Shown here in pieces: positions 1-5,173 of a DNA stretch of 6,289 nt. The notes beneath the pieces were generated by a model, which was given only the letters and a program-made list of their open reading frames with translations, had not been told where the DNA came from and ran no database searches. This stretch comes from Candidatus Aenigmatarchaeota archaeon (lineage in GTDB: Archaea; Aenigmatarchaeota; Aenigmatarchaeia; QMZP01). The stretch spans positions 1-6,289 of the forward strand of contig JACQOB010000087.1 of NCBI GenBank assembly GCA_016202745.1, written 5' to 3'. The translations under genes were made by a program, and so were the position numbers. Each line of letters opens with the position of its first letter. Within the stretch, counting starts at the first letter, position 1.

Positions 1-10
1 GCTTATAAAC
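1..10 (+). promoter_or_regulatory. TATA box of the first operon
   Basis: The sequence GCTTATAAAC lies about 31 bp upstream of the ATG at 37. Archaeal transcription usually starts some 25 bp downstream of the TATA centre, which would place the start only a few bases before that ATG. The mRNA would then be leaderless or nearly so, which fits the lack of a Shine-Dalgarno motif before 37. The same GCTTATA core recurs at 2558 and 2682. The BRE that should precede it lies outside the window. Confidence 0.6.
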
Positions 11-36
11 ATGAGAAACAATATTCTATTTGCATT

Positions 37-906
37 ATGGACCTAAAAATGGGTTTCGGGCTCAGGCAGGACCTTAGGCTTGCGCAGAGGCTGGAATTGA
101 AGCTAGTGGCGAAGCTGCTTCCGCCTGCCGGATGGACGTTTAAGGAGCCCCCTCCGATAAAGGGGATCAAGAGGGAGGGGAGGCAGGCTTACGTGGAGAT
201 CGGAGAAAACGAGCTTCTTTCTTATGCCGAAGGCTGCAGGGGAATAGCTGAAGTAATAGCCAGCGAGCACCCCGATTACTTGCTCGTGTCCCTGAGGGGA
301 GGCAAGCCTCCGGCAGATGTGGTTGACCATATGACTAAAGGAAAATATACTAAAGTTTATGCGAAGACCAGCTATTTCCTGAAGGGCCTTGGCGCTGAAA
401 TGGACATGGCTCTGAGAGCATGTCAAGATGAGGGGCGCATTGGAAAGGTGCTTATGGTTGATACTTCGGTCACGGGGACCAAGCTTTCGTGGTTCCTGCC
501 TGAGATGCTGAGCAGCCTGTCGGGGAAGGTTGGCCATGACTTGGATTTTGTCACGGCAGTCCTTTGGCACGGCAGGGAAGGCTGGCATGAGGAAAGGACG
601 GAAAGGTATGGCTGCATTACAAACAGGCAATACAACATAGGCGTCAGGAGCCTTATATGCGAGGACAACCCAACCCTTTTGGGGATGACATATGACAAGC
701 GCAGGGATTCCCTGCTCAAGCGCGCTGAGGATGCAGTAGAAGACTATGAAATACACGCATACGACAGTCCGGAAAGGGCGTCGATACGGGTCATGGGCCT
801 GGATGGAAAGGCGAATGAATACCATCTCGATGACAAGGCGGCTTCGACTGCCGGCCTATTCGTTGGGCTTGTAAGGGATTATGCCAACAGGCAGGGAGCC
901 GTATGA
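37..906 (+). CDS. Phosphoribosyltransferase-fold protein with atypical PRPP loop
   Basis: This 289-residue protein appears to be a type I phosphoribosyltransferase (PRTase) relative. Two family landmarks are visible: a strand-loop with LRGGKPPAD (residues 86-94), like the early PRTase loop, and VLMVDTSVTGTKL (138-150), which matches the PRPP-binding strand and TG loop. The usual pair of adjacent acidic residues is reduced to a single Asp (D142, followed by T143), and the loop reads TGTK rather than TGGT or TGxT. PRPP use is therefore likely but not certain. Residues 6-30 (GFGLRQDLRLAQRLELKL...) form a Q/R/L-rich segment, perhaps a separate N-terminal helix. The C-terminal part (about 200-289) matches nothing I recognise. 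The start at 37 was chosen because the TATA box at 1-10 supports it, although the frame has no stop before the left edge. It overlaps the nucleoside hydrolase gene by four bases (ATGA), which implies translational coupling and a shared pathway. A specific substrate base cannot be assigned. Confidence 0.7.
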   Translation: MDLKMGFGLRQDLRLAQRLELKLVAKLLPPAGWTFKEPPPIKGIKREGRQAYVEIGENELLSYAEGCRGIAEVIASEHPDYLLVSLRGGKPPADVVDHMTKGKYTKVYAKTSYFLKGLGAEMDMALRACQDEGRIGKVLMVDTSVTGTKLSWFLPEMLSSLSGKVGHDLDFVTAVLWHGREGWHEERTERYGCITNRQYNIGVRSLICEDNPTLLGMTYDKRRDSLLKRAEDAVEDYEIHAYDSPERASIRVMGLDGKANEYHLDDKAASTAGLFVGLVRDYANRQGAV

Positions 907-1967
907 AAATGCCCCTTGTGATCTCAACGGACATAGGGACTGACGTAGACGACGCAATAGCCGTCTATCTGGCTTCAAGGGATCCTGGCATAGACTTGAA
1001 AGCCGTATGGGTCACCAACGGGGATACTGACATCAGAGCGGGAATCGCAAGCAAACTACTGCGCCTGTGCGGAAGCAATGCAGGGGTGCTTAAGGGCGAG
1101 CCGAATCCCCTGGAACCTGGTTTACAGCCATACACGCACGGATATGAAAAGGACTTCCTTGATAGTGGTTGCGTTAACAACTTTGAAGGGGAAGGCATTG
1201 CACCGGTCAGGGAAATCCTGGATGAAAATGAAGGGGTGGTAATTGCAAGCATTGCGCCGATGACCAACATGGCCAGGCTACTAAGAGATTATCCTGAGTC
1301 ACAAAATAAGCTGAAGAGGGTTTACATCATGGGATTCAGAATAGGCAACAATGAGCACAACGCTGGCCACGATCCCAGGGCTGCCAGGGAAGTGCTTGAC
1401 TCTGACCTGAGGCTGACAATAGTGCCGGGCGAATTGTGCGACAGGTACAAAATGGAGGCCTCAGACCTCATTTACATGGCACCTGAAACCGACGCTCTTT
1501 TGTTCATTGGGGAGATGGCGCATGGGTGGCTGTTGTATAACAACATTAGAGCACTGGCCAATATCCCGAAAAGGCTGGACAGCATCCCAATGCTGACAGT
1601 GAAGTCGCTTGCTGCAAGGCCAATAATAGATGCCCTCAGGGAAAAAGCGGGCAAATACAAGAATCTGAAGGAGCTTGACGAATTCAATTTCCACCTAAAC
1701 GCGCTTCTCACAGGTTATCCTGAATTCAGTCACGTGAAGGAAGATGTGGAGAAGGCAAGAATAAAGACGATCGCTGTGCACGATGCATACACTATCTTCT
1801 GCATGCTGCACCCTGAGCACACGGAGAGGGTTTACGCCACAGTAACCCTTGATAAGAACGGCGTAACTCACGTTGGAAATGGCGGCCGGCACGAGTATAT
1901 CATAGGGCTGGACTATGGCAAGTTTCAGGATTTCCTTTATAGTGGTCTGGGAATCAAACCAGAATGA
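903..1967 (+). CDS. Nucleoside hydrolase (IUNH family)
   Basis: A 354-residue, probably cytosolic Ca2+-dependent N-ribohydrolase of the inosine/uridine-preferring family, which splits nucleosides into base and ribose. The N-terminal metal motif is the variant TDIGTDVDDAIA (residues 9-20): D10, D16 and D17 correspond to the general base and calcium ligands, with a two-residue insertion also found in some family members. Further landmarks are IAPMTNMA (117-124, family GPLTN), YIMG (141-144), NEHNAGHDPRAA (150-161, family EFN..DPEAA) and VHDAYTI (292-298), which carries the family His-Asp pair H293/D294. The key residues are present, so an active enzyme is expected; base preference cannot be read from the sequence. 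Residues about 180-290 are divergent. The start overlaps the preceding stop (ATGA), with GGGAG at 894-898 as a ribosome-binding site; M3 at 909 is an alternative start. The end overlaps the next gene by ATGA. Length suits the family (roughly 310-360 residues). Confidence 0.9.
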   Translation: MKMPLVISTDIGTDVDDAIAVYLASRDPGIDLKAVWVTNGDTDIRAGIASKLLRLCGSNAGVLKGEPNPLEPGLQPYTHGYEKDFLDSGCVNNFEGEGIAPVREILDENEGVVIASIAPMTNMARLLRDYPESQNKLKRVYIMGFRIGNNEHNAGHDPRAAREVLDSDLRLTIVPGELCDRYKMEASDLIYMAPETDALLFIGEMAHGWLLYNNIRALANIPKRLDSIPMLTVKSLAARPIIDALREKAGKYKNLKELDEFNFHLNALLTGYPEFSHVKEDVEKARIKTIAVHDAYTIFCMLHPEHTERVYATVTLDKNGVTHVGNGGRHEYIIGLDYGKFQDFLYSGLGIKPE

Positions 1968-2518
1968 TTTGTATGGATGATCATGCGTTTAATGAAGGTG
2001 CAGCTGGGTTATCAGGCACAGCAGAAAAACCATTTTACAAGAGGCCAATAGGCGAGCTTTTCAGGGAATATGTGATAGAACCGGTGAAAACTAAAGCCTA
2101 TTGGGTTGATGTCTCAGGAGGTGTGGGGTTCTATACCCCAATCATGGGGTTCAATGAACTTGTATTTGGGGATATGACTATTGGGGAGATGGCCACATCA
2201 AGGGGTTTAATAGCATTGTACCACATGGCCGCGATGAGGCCCATCCTGAAATACAGGCGCTGGTATGCGGACAGGCTTGGGGCCGATGAGAGCAGCCCGC
2301 TCTGGAAGAAGTTCCTTGTTGACTCAAGCTGCACGTTCTCCATCCAGTCATGGACATACCCGCTGCTCTTGTGGATGGCAGGCAACACGCCGGAGAAGAT
2401 AATGGATTCTTTGCCCTTTGGGTATGCCCTTGGGTCAGGCCTTGGAATCCCCTTCGGGTACGTGATAGACAAGTGGCGGGACCTGTGGGGGACTGAGCCG
2501 CCCACCCTGTATAAATAA
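1964..2518 (+). CDS. Small membrane protein resembling L-alanine exporter AlaE
   Basis: A 184-residue membrane protein. About 40 hydrophilic N-terminal residues precede four predicted membrane segments at roughly 46-68, 78-95, 118-140 and 146-167. The pattern follows Escherichia coli AlaE from memory: a KxxxVD-type first helix, a hydrophobic stretch then MTIGEMATSRGL, a helix ending in a basic patch (MRPILKYRRWYADRL, 91-105), a third helix containing FSIQSWTYPLLLW, and a last helix GxPFGYVIDKWRDLW (161-175), matching the AlaE ending GxxYGYFLDYCRRLF. AlaE exports L-alanine in bacteria; the substrate here is unknown and need not be alanine. It is longer than E. coli AlaE (149 residues), mainly at the N-terminus. 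The ATG at 1964 overlaps the nucleoside hydrolase stop (ATGA); M4 at 1973 is an alternative. No clear ribosome-binding site is seen, so coupling to the upstream gene is likely. It closes the operon. The family call is from remembered similarity only. Confidence 0.65.
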   Translation: MICMDDHAFNEGAAGLSGTAEKPFYKRPIGELFREYVIEPVKTKAYWVDVSGGVGFYTPIMGFNELVFGDMTIGEMATSRGLIALYHMAAMRPILKYRRWYADRLGADESSPLWKKFLVDSSCTFSIQSWTYPLLLWMAGNTPEKIMDSLPFGYALGSGLGIPFGYVIDKWRDLWGTEPPTLYK

Positions 2519-2551
2519 TGTATCTTAACACCTCTAGAGTGACAAAAATAC

Positions 2552-2567
2552 CGAAAGGCTTATAAAG
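2552..2567 (+). promoter_or_regulatory. Upstream BRE/TATA promoter (P1) before the trmB-like gene
   Basis: CGAAAGG (2552-2558, purine-rich and BRE-like) is followed by CTTATAAAG (2559-2567). A second TATA-like string, TTATATAG, lies at 2580-2587. Initiation would fall near 2590 from the first box or 2607-2612 from the second. The core CGAAAG-CTTATA is nearly identical to that of the promoter at 2677, so the regulator appears to have tandem promoters. It starts 33 bp after the stop of the AlaE-like gene, and no terminator hairpin is visible between them. Confidence 0.5.
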
Positions 2568-2613
2568 CTTTGCCTACTATTATATAGTACTCACTTTAAC
2601 GTGGGTATGAAAA

Positions 2614-2647
2614 TGTCCGGCTTGGACAGACAGGATAAAGCCGGACA
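2614..2647 (+). repeat. 10-bp inverted repeat between the two promoters
   Basis: TGTCCGGCTT (2614-2623) is perfectly complementary to AAGCCGGACA (2638-2647), with a 14-nt spacer. The spacer contains GGACA (2624-2628), which could pair with TGTCC instead, so two mutually exclusive stems can form. It could act in RNA made from P1 as an attenuator-like or pause hairpin, or in DNA as an operator. There is no U-run after it, so it is not a typical intrinsic terminator. Confidence 0.5.
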
Positions 2648-2676
2648 GGTAAGATAAGGATGAAAATCACCGGGAA

Positions 2677-2692
2677 CGAAAGCTTATATATC
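2677..2692 (+). promoter_or_regulatory. Proximal BRE/TATA promoter (P2) of the trmB-like gene
   Basis: CGAAAG (2677-2682, BRE-like) is followed by CTTATATATC (2683-2692), a strong archaeal TATA box. Initiation is expected near 2712-2716, giving a leader of about 90 nt before the ATG at 2804, long for archaea. The TATA box is half of a perfect inverted repeat, GCTTATAT (2682-2689) and ATATAAGC (2705-2712), so a dimeric repressor bound there would block TBP. The regulator encoded downstream is an obvious candidate, but this is inference. Confidence 0.6.
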
Positions 2693-2712
2693 CAGTATCC
2701 AAAGATATAAGC

Positions 2713-2778
2713 GGTTCATCGAAAAGGAGTGAATACTACGGTTCGGCGATAACATCGCCGGTAAGCGTCCGATGAATT
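2713..2778 (+). promoter_or_regulatory. Foldable 5' leader RNA of the trmB-like gene
   Basis: The closing stem is TTCATCG (2715-2721) with CGATGAA (2770-2776), extended by two G-U pairs (2713-2714 with 2777-2778). Inside is a hairpin CGGCGAT (2744-2750) with ATCGCCG (2754-2760) around the loop AAC; the last base pair may open to give a 5-nt loop. The outer stem begins just where transcription from P2 should start, so the RNA would fold from its 5' end. The ribosome-binding site (2793-2797) lies outside the fold. I do not recognise a known riboswitch or guide-RNA class: there is no ACA or paired C/D boxes. It may be a regulatory leader, a stability element or a small RNA. Confidence 0.4.
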
Positions 2779-2792
2779 TAAATCGTTCTGAG

Positions 2793-2797
2793 GGTGA
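2793..2797 (+). promoter_or_regulatory. Ribosome-binding site for the trmB-like gene
   Basis: GGTGA lies six bases before the ATG at 2804 and matches the archaeal anti-Shine-Dalgarno (GGAGGTGA core). It decides the start of the regulator gene and contrasts with the apparently leaderless genes at 37 and 5054. Confidence 0.65.
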
Positions 2798-2803
2798 GGT
2801 GGA

Positions 2804-3601
2804 ATGGTGGCATCAACGGAAGTGCTTGACACATTGAAGAGCATTGGATTAAACCTGTATGAAAGGAAGATTTTCGTATCATTGTTAGCCAAAGGCGTCG
2901 CCACGGCGGCGGAAGTGGCGGAGCTGGCAAACGTGCCCCGCTCCAGGTCATATGATATTCTCGAGAGCCTTGCCGAAAAGGGCTTTGTGATTGTCCAGCC
3001 ATCCAAGCCCCTGAAATACGTGGCTTTGCAGCCCAGGGAGGCGCTGGAAAGGGTCAAGGAAACCATTACAAAGAAGCACGACACGATGGTGGACAGGATC
3101 GAAAAGATGAAGAAGTCCGCAATCCTGATAGAACTCGAGTCAATCTACAAGAAAGGCCTCAACCTTGTCGAGCCCTCCGAGCTCACGGGCACCCTCAAGG
3201 GCAAGCACATAATCGACAGGCAGCTCCAGAGCGTGTTCAAGCAGGCCAAGAAGAGGATAAACATCCTCACAACCGAGCAGGGCCTGAAGGAGCTTCACCT
3301 GAGGCATTACAGGGTTCTGAAGAAGATCACCAAGCGCGGGGTGAAACTCAGGATACTTGCGCCGCTGAAGGACGCTGAATCCTCAAGGGCCTTTGGGGAG
3401 ATAGCCGAACTGAGGCACCTGAAGTCCCCGATGGGAAGGGTGGCGTTCATAGACAACGAGCACATGTTCCTGTCCCTGACGGATGACAAGGGAACGCACG
3501 AGACGCAGGACGTTGCCCTGTGGGCAAGCTCCCCGCATGTCGTGGAGAAGTTCGCGGAGCCCTACTTCAACCAGCTGTGGGCATCTTCAGGGGCGAAGTA
3601 A
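2804..3601 (+). CDS. TrmB-family transcriptional regulator
   Basis: A 265-residue DNA-binding regulator. Residues 8-75 form a TrmB-type winged helix: a first helix LYERKIFVSLLAKG (18-31), then TAAEVAELANVPRSRSYDILESL, in which 44-57 is the likely recognition helix, and the wing region FVIVQPSKPLKYVAL (61-75). Residues 80-115 are charged and helical, probably a dimerisation linker. Residues 128-262 form an alpha/beta C-terminal domain (HIIDRQLQSVFKQAKKRINIL; RGVKLRILAP; GRVAFIDNEHMFLSL) resembling the phospholipase-D-like domain attached to many archaeal TrmB proteins. No HKD catalytic motif is seen, so ligand sensing rather than catalysis is expected. Classic TrmB proteins sense sugars; no ligand can be named here. 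It has its own ribosome-binding site, tandem promoters and structured leader, and is followed 16 bp later by a small unknown gene. Autoregulation through the inverted repeat over the P2 TATA box is plausible. Confidence 0.87.
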   Translation: MVASTEVLDTLKSIGLNLYERKIFVSLLAKGVATAAEVAELANVPRSRSYDILESLAEKGFVIVQPSKPLKYVALQPREALERVKETITKKHDTMVDRIEKMKKSAILIELESIYKKGLNLVEPSELTGTLKGKHIIDRQLQSVFKQAKKRINILTTEQGLKELHLRHYRVLKKITKRGVKLRILAPLKDAESSRAFGEIAELRHLKSPMGRVAFIDNEHMFLSLTDDKGTHETQDVALWASSPHVVEKFAEPYFNQLWASSGAK

Positions 3602-3617
3602 GCAGAATCTTGATCTT

Positions 3618-3809
3618 ATGGATGCCTTTGATTTAATAGTGTCATCAGCATCTCTGGGAATAATATCATACAAGACTGCCAGATGGTTTAACAATAAGTA
3701 CGGCCCTGAGGTGAGGCTGGAAACGCCCGGGGAATACAGGTCCAGGCTCAATAGAGAGATGCATGATTATGAATCAGACTTGAACAGAAGGGTGCAAGGG
3801 CGGCGCTGA
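3618..3809 (+). CDS. Small protein of unknown function
   Basis: A 63-residue protein I do not recognise. Residues 1-24 (MDAFDLIVSSASLGIISYKT...) are moderately hydrophobic and could be a short membrane or amphipathic helix; residues 25-63 are strongly charged and end in RRVQGRR. A frame open further upstream (to 3483) runs inside the regulator gene and has an implausible Ser/Arg-rich translation there, so the ATG at 3618 is preferred. It lies 16 bp after the regulator stop with no clear ribosome-binding site, and could be cotranscribed with it. The stop (TGA 3807-3809) directly abuts the stop of the convergent antiporter gene. A coding role is supported by sensible composition and tight fit between neighbours, not by recognised homology. 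Confidence 0.55.
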   Translation: MDAFDLIVSSASLGIISYKTARWFNNKYGPEVRLETPGEYRSRLNREMHDYESDLNRRVQGRR

Positions 3810-5054
3810 TCACCTTCCGGGTATTGACTTCGCCAGCTTCCTGGCCTTTTCAGCCCATCCGCCCCTCCTGTAGACTATCCTCTGCTCCTTCTGGTACCAT
3901 CCAAAAGCCCTCTTGAGCAGGGGTGGCGTAAAGATGGTTGTCAGCAGGGCCATCACAACCACTGTGGAATATATCTCCTGGCCTATCACGCCGGCGTTGA
4001 GGCCTATCAATGCGACGATGATTGCAACCTCGCCGCGGGGCGCCATTCCCAGGCCGATGACCATGGATTCCCTTCCGCCTGTCCTGCAGGCCCTTGCCCC
4101 AATGCCGCATCCGACCAGCTTCGTTGTGAATGCAATTACAGTGACCACTATTATGAAAGGCATTATGGCCTGCAGTGCCGCAATTTCAAGGTCGAACAGG
4201 ATCCCCACGGACACGAAGAATATAGCGGCGAAGACTATCTCAAGGTAGCGTGCGCCCTCCCTGAAGGCGGGCAGCTTGACATTTTCCAGGCTCACCCCTG
4301 CGATGAATGCGCCCACCACCGCCGAAAGCCCTATGAATTCCGCGATTGCGCTGTAGAGGAACGCAATCGCCACAGCCAGAATGAATATCATCTCGCTGGT
4401 GCCCTTTTTCCTGGCCACCGCATCCATTTTCAGGAAGGCCTTTGAAATGTAGCCCCCGGTGAACCCGCCCACCGCGAGGAAAACCACGGCGATCCCGACC
4501 TTGGTGGCGATCCCTGGCATGGAGATTGCATTGGCAGCCAGCTCGGTCGTCAGCGACAGCGCAAGCAGCCCGAGTATGTCATCAACAACAGCGGCGCCTA
4601 TGATGGTTTTCGCCGCCCTCGAATCCAGCACCTTCATTTCGCGGAGGACGTTTGCCGTTATCGCGATGCTAGTGGCCGTAAGGGCCGTACCCACAAACAC
4701 AGAGCTGATGAAATCATAGTTGAACGCGCTCGCGATGGCAAATCCCCCTATCCATGGGACTACAACGCCAAAAAGCGCTATCAGGAATGAGCGCATGTTG
4801 TAGATCTCCTTGAACCTCATCTCCATGCCTATGGCGAAAAGCAGGAATATCGCGCCGAACTGGGCAAGCACCCCTATTATGTCCGTGTAGGTCACCAGCC
4901 CGAGTATTGTTGGCCCTATCAGCACCCCCAGCAGGATCTCAGTAATGACTATATTTTGGCCTATCCTTGTGGTGATGAAATAGCCCATGAAGGCCACGAA
5001 AAGCATTATGCTTATCTGGAATTCTGTCGCAAACAGGGATTCAGCGCCCACCAT
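3810..5054 (-). CDS. CPA2-family cation/proton antiporter (NapA/KefB-like)
   Basis: A 414-residue integral membrane antiporter with about 12-13 hydrophobic segments, exchanging Na+ (or K+) for H+ across the cytoplasmic membrane. Landmarks: GxLIGPTILG (43-52), an early CPA2 helix; LLFAIGMEMR (71-80); GTALTATSIAITANVL (122-137), the unwound helix of the NhaA/NapA fold; VVDDILGLL (156-164), with the ion-binding Asp pair D158/D159; K312 in FTTKLVG, matching the conserved lysine of NapA-type antiporters; and GMAPRGEVAIIVA (336-348). The DD motif with the lysine points to an electrogenic Na+/H+ antiporter rather than a KefB-type K+ efflux system. No TrkA-N (RCK) or USP domain follows; the protein ends in a short basic tail. 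The start at 5054 fits a leaderless mRNA from the TATA box at 5078-5087. It is divergent from corA and convergent with the 63-residue gene, whose stop it touches. Confidence 0.9.
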   Translation of the reverse strand: MVGAESLFATEFQISIMLFVAFMGYFITTRIGQNIVITEILLGVLIGPTILGLVTYTDIIGVLAQFGAIFLLFAIGMEMRFKEIYNMRSFLIALFGVVVPWIGGFAIASAFNYDFISSVFVGTALTATSIAITANVLREMKVLDSRAAKTIIGAAVVDDILGLLALSLTTELAANAISMPGIATKVGIAVVFLAVGGFTGGYISKAFLKMDAVARKKGTSEMIFILAVAIAFLYSAIAEFIGLSAVVGAFIAGVSLENVKLPAFREGARYLEIVFAAIFFVSVGILFDLEIAALQAIMPFIIVVTVIAFTTKLVGCGIGARACRTGGRESMVIGLGMAPRGEVAIIVALIGLNAGVIGQEIYSTVVVMALLTTIFTPPLLKRAFGWYQKEQRIVYRRGGWAEKARKLAKSIPGR

Positions 5055-5077
5055 GCGTATTATTTTATAGTATCCTG

Positions 5078-5087
5078 TATTTATACC
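5078..5087 (-). promoter_or_regulatory. TATA box of the antiporter gene
   Basis: Read on the minus strand the sequence is GGTATAAATA, centred about 28 bp upstream of the ATG at 5054, so the transcript should be leaderless; no Shine-Dalgarno motif is present before this start. A second AT-rich string (CTATAAAATA on the minus strand, about 5063-5072) is too close to the start codon to direct initiation upstream of it. Confidence 0.55.
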
Positions 5088-5106
5088 GGGAAACCTTCCT
5101 GTGAAG

Positions 5107-5116
5107 AAATATAAGG
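5107..5116 (+). promoter_or_regulatory. TATA box candidate of corA
   Basis: AAATATAAGG, preceded by purine-rich GTGAAG, would place initiation near 5136-5140 and give a leader of about 35 nt. Alternative AT-rich strings at 5121-5135 (CATATACAT, ATTATAAC) would give a shorter leader. The two divergent TATA boxes are only about 20 bp apart, so the antiporter and corA promoters could compete or be co-regulated. No clear ribosome-binding site precedes 5174. Confidence 0.4.
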
Positions 5117-5173
5117 CACAACATATACATTATAACATGCTGCTGGATATTCCTGATTTGGCAGAATGGTTAC

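Noticed and set aside
103..825. 240-codon minus-strand open frame
   Set aside because: It lies wholly within the PRTase-like gene on the other strand, has no promoter or ribosome-binding site, and its translation shows no recognisable domain; the plus-strand frame has clear PRTase motifs.
2131..2531. Two overlapping minus-strand frames opposite the AlaE-like gene
   Set aside because: Both are shadows of the plus-strand membrane-protein gene, with Ser/Pro/Arg-rich translations and no recognisable motif.
2700..2780. tRNA-like element (GGTTCGG in a small fold)
   Set aside because: There is no acceptor stem, anticodon arm or complete T-arm; the resemblance is limited to the string GTTCG.
2660..2790. 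Box C/D or H/ACA guide RNA
   Set aside because: C-box-like strings (GGATGAA, CGATGAA) and one CTGA are present, but spacing and the second C'/D' pair do not fit; no ACA follows the hairpin.
3483..3617. Upstream extension of the 63-residue gene to an ATG at 3483
   Set aside because: This part overlaps the regulator gene in another frame and translates to an Arg/Ser-rich sequence typical of shadow frames; the ATG at 3618 is the sensible start.
3913..4719. Plus-strand open frames inside the antiporter gene
   Set aside because: They are reverse-strand shadows of hydrophobic codons (rich in Ala, Thr, Met, Ile, Pro) without their own signals; the minus-strand gene is unmistakable.
5055..5173. Mg2+-sensing riboswitch upstream of corA
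   Set aside because: The likely leader is at most about 35 nt, too short for known Mg2+ riboswitches, and no stable fold is visible.
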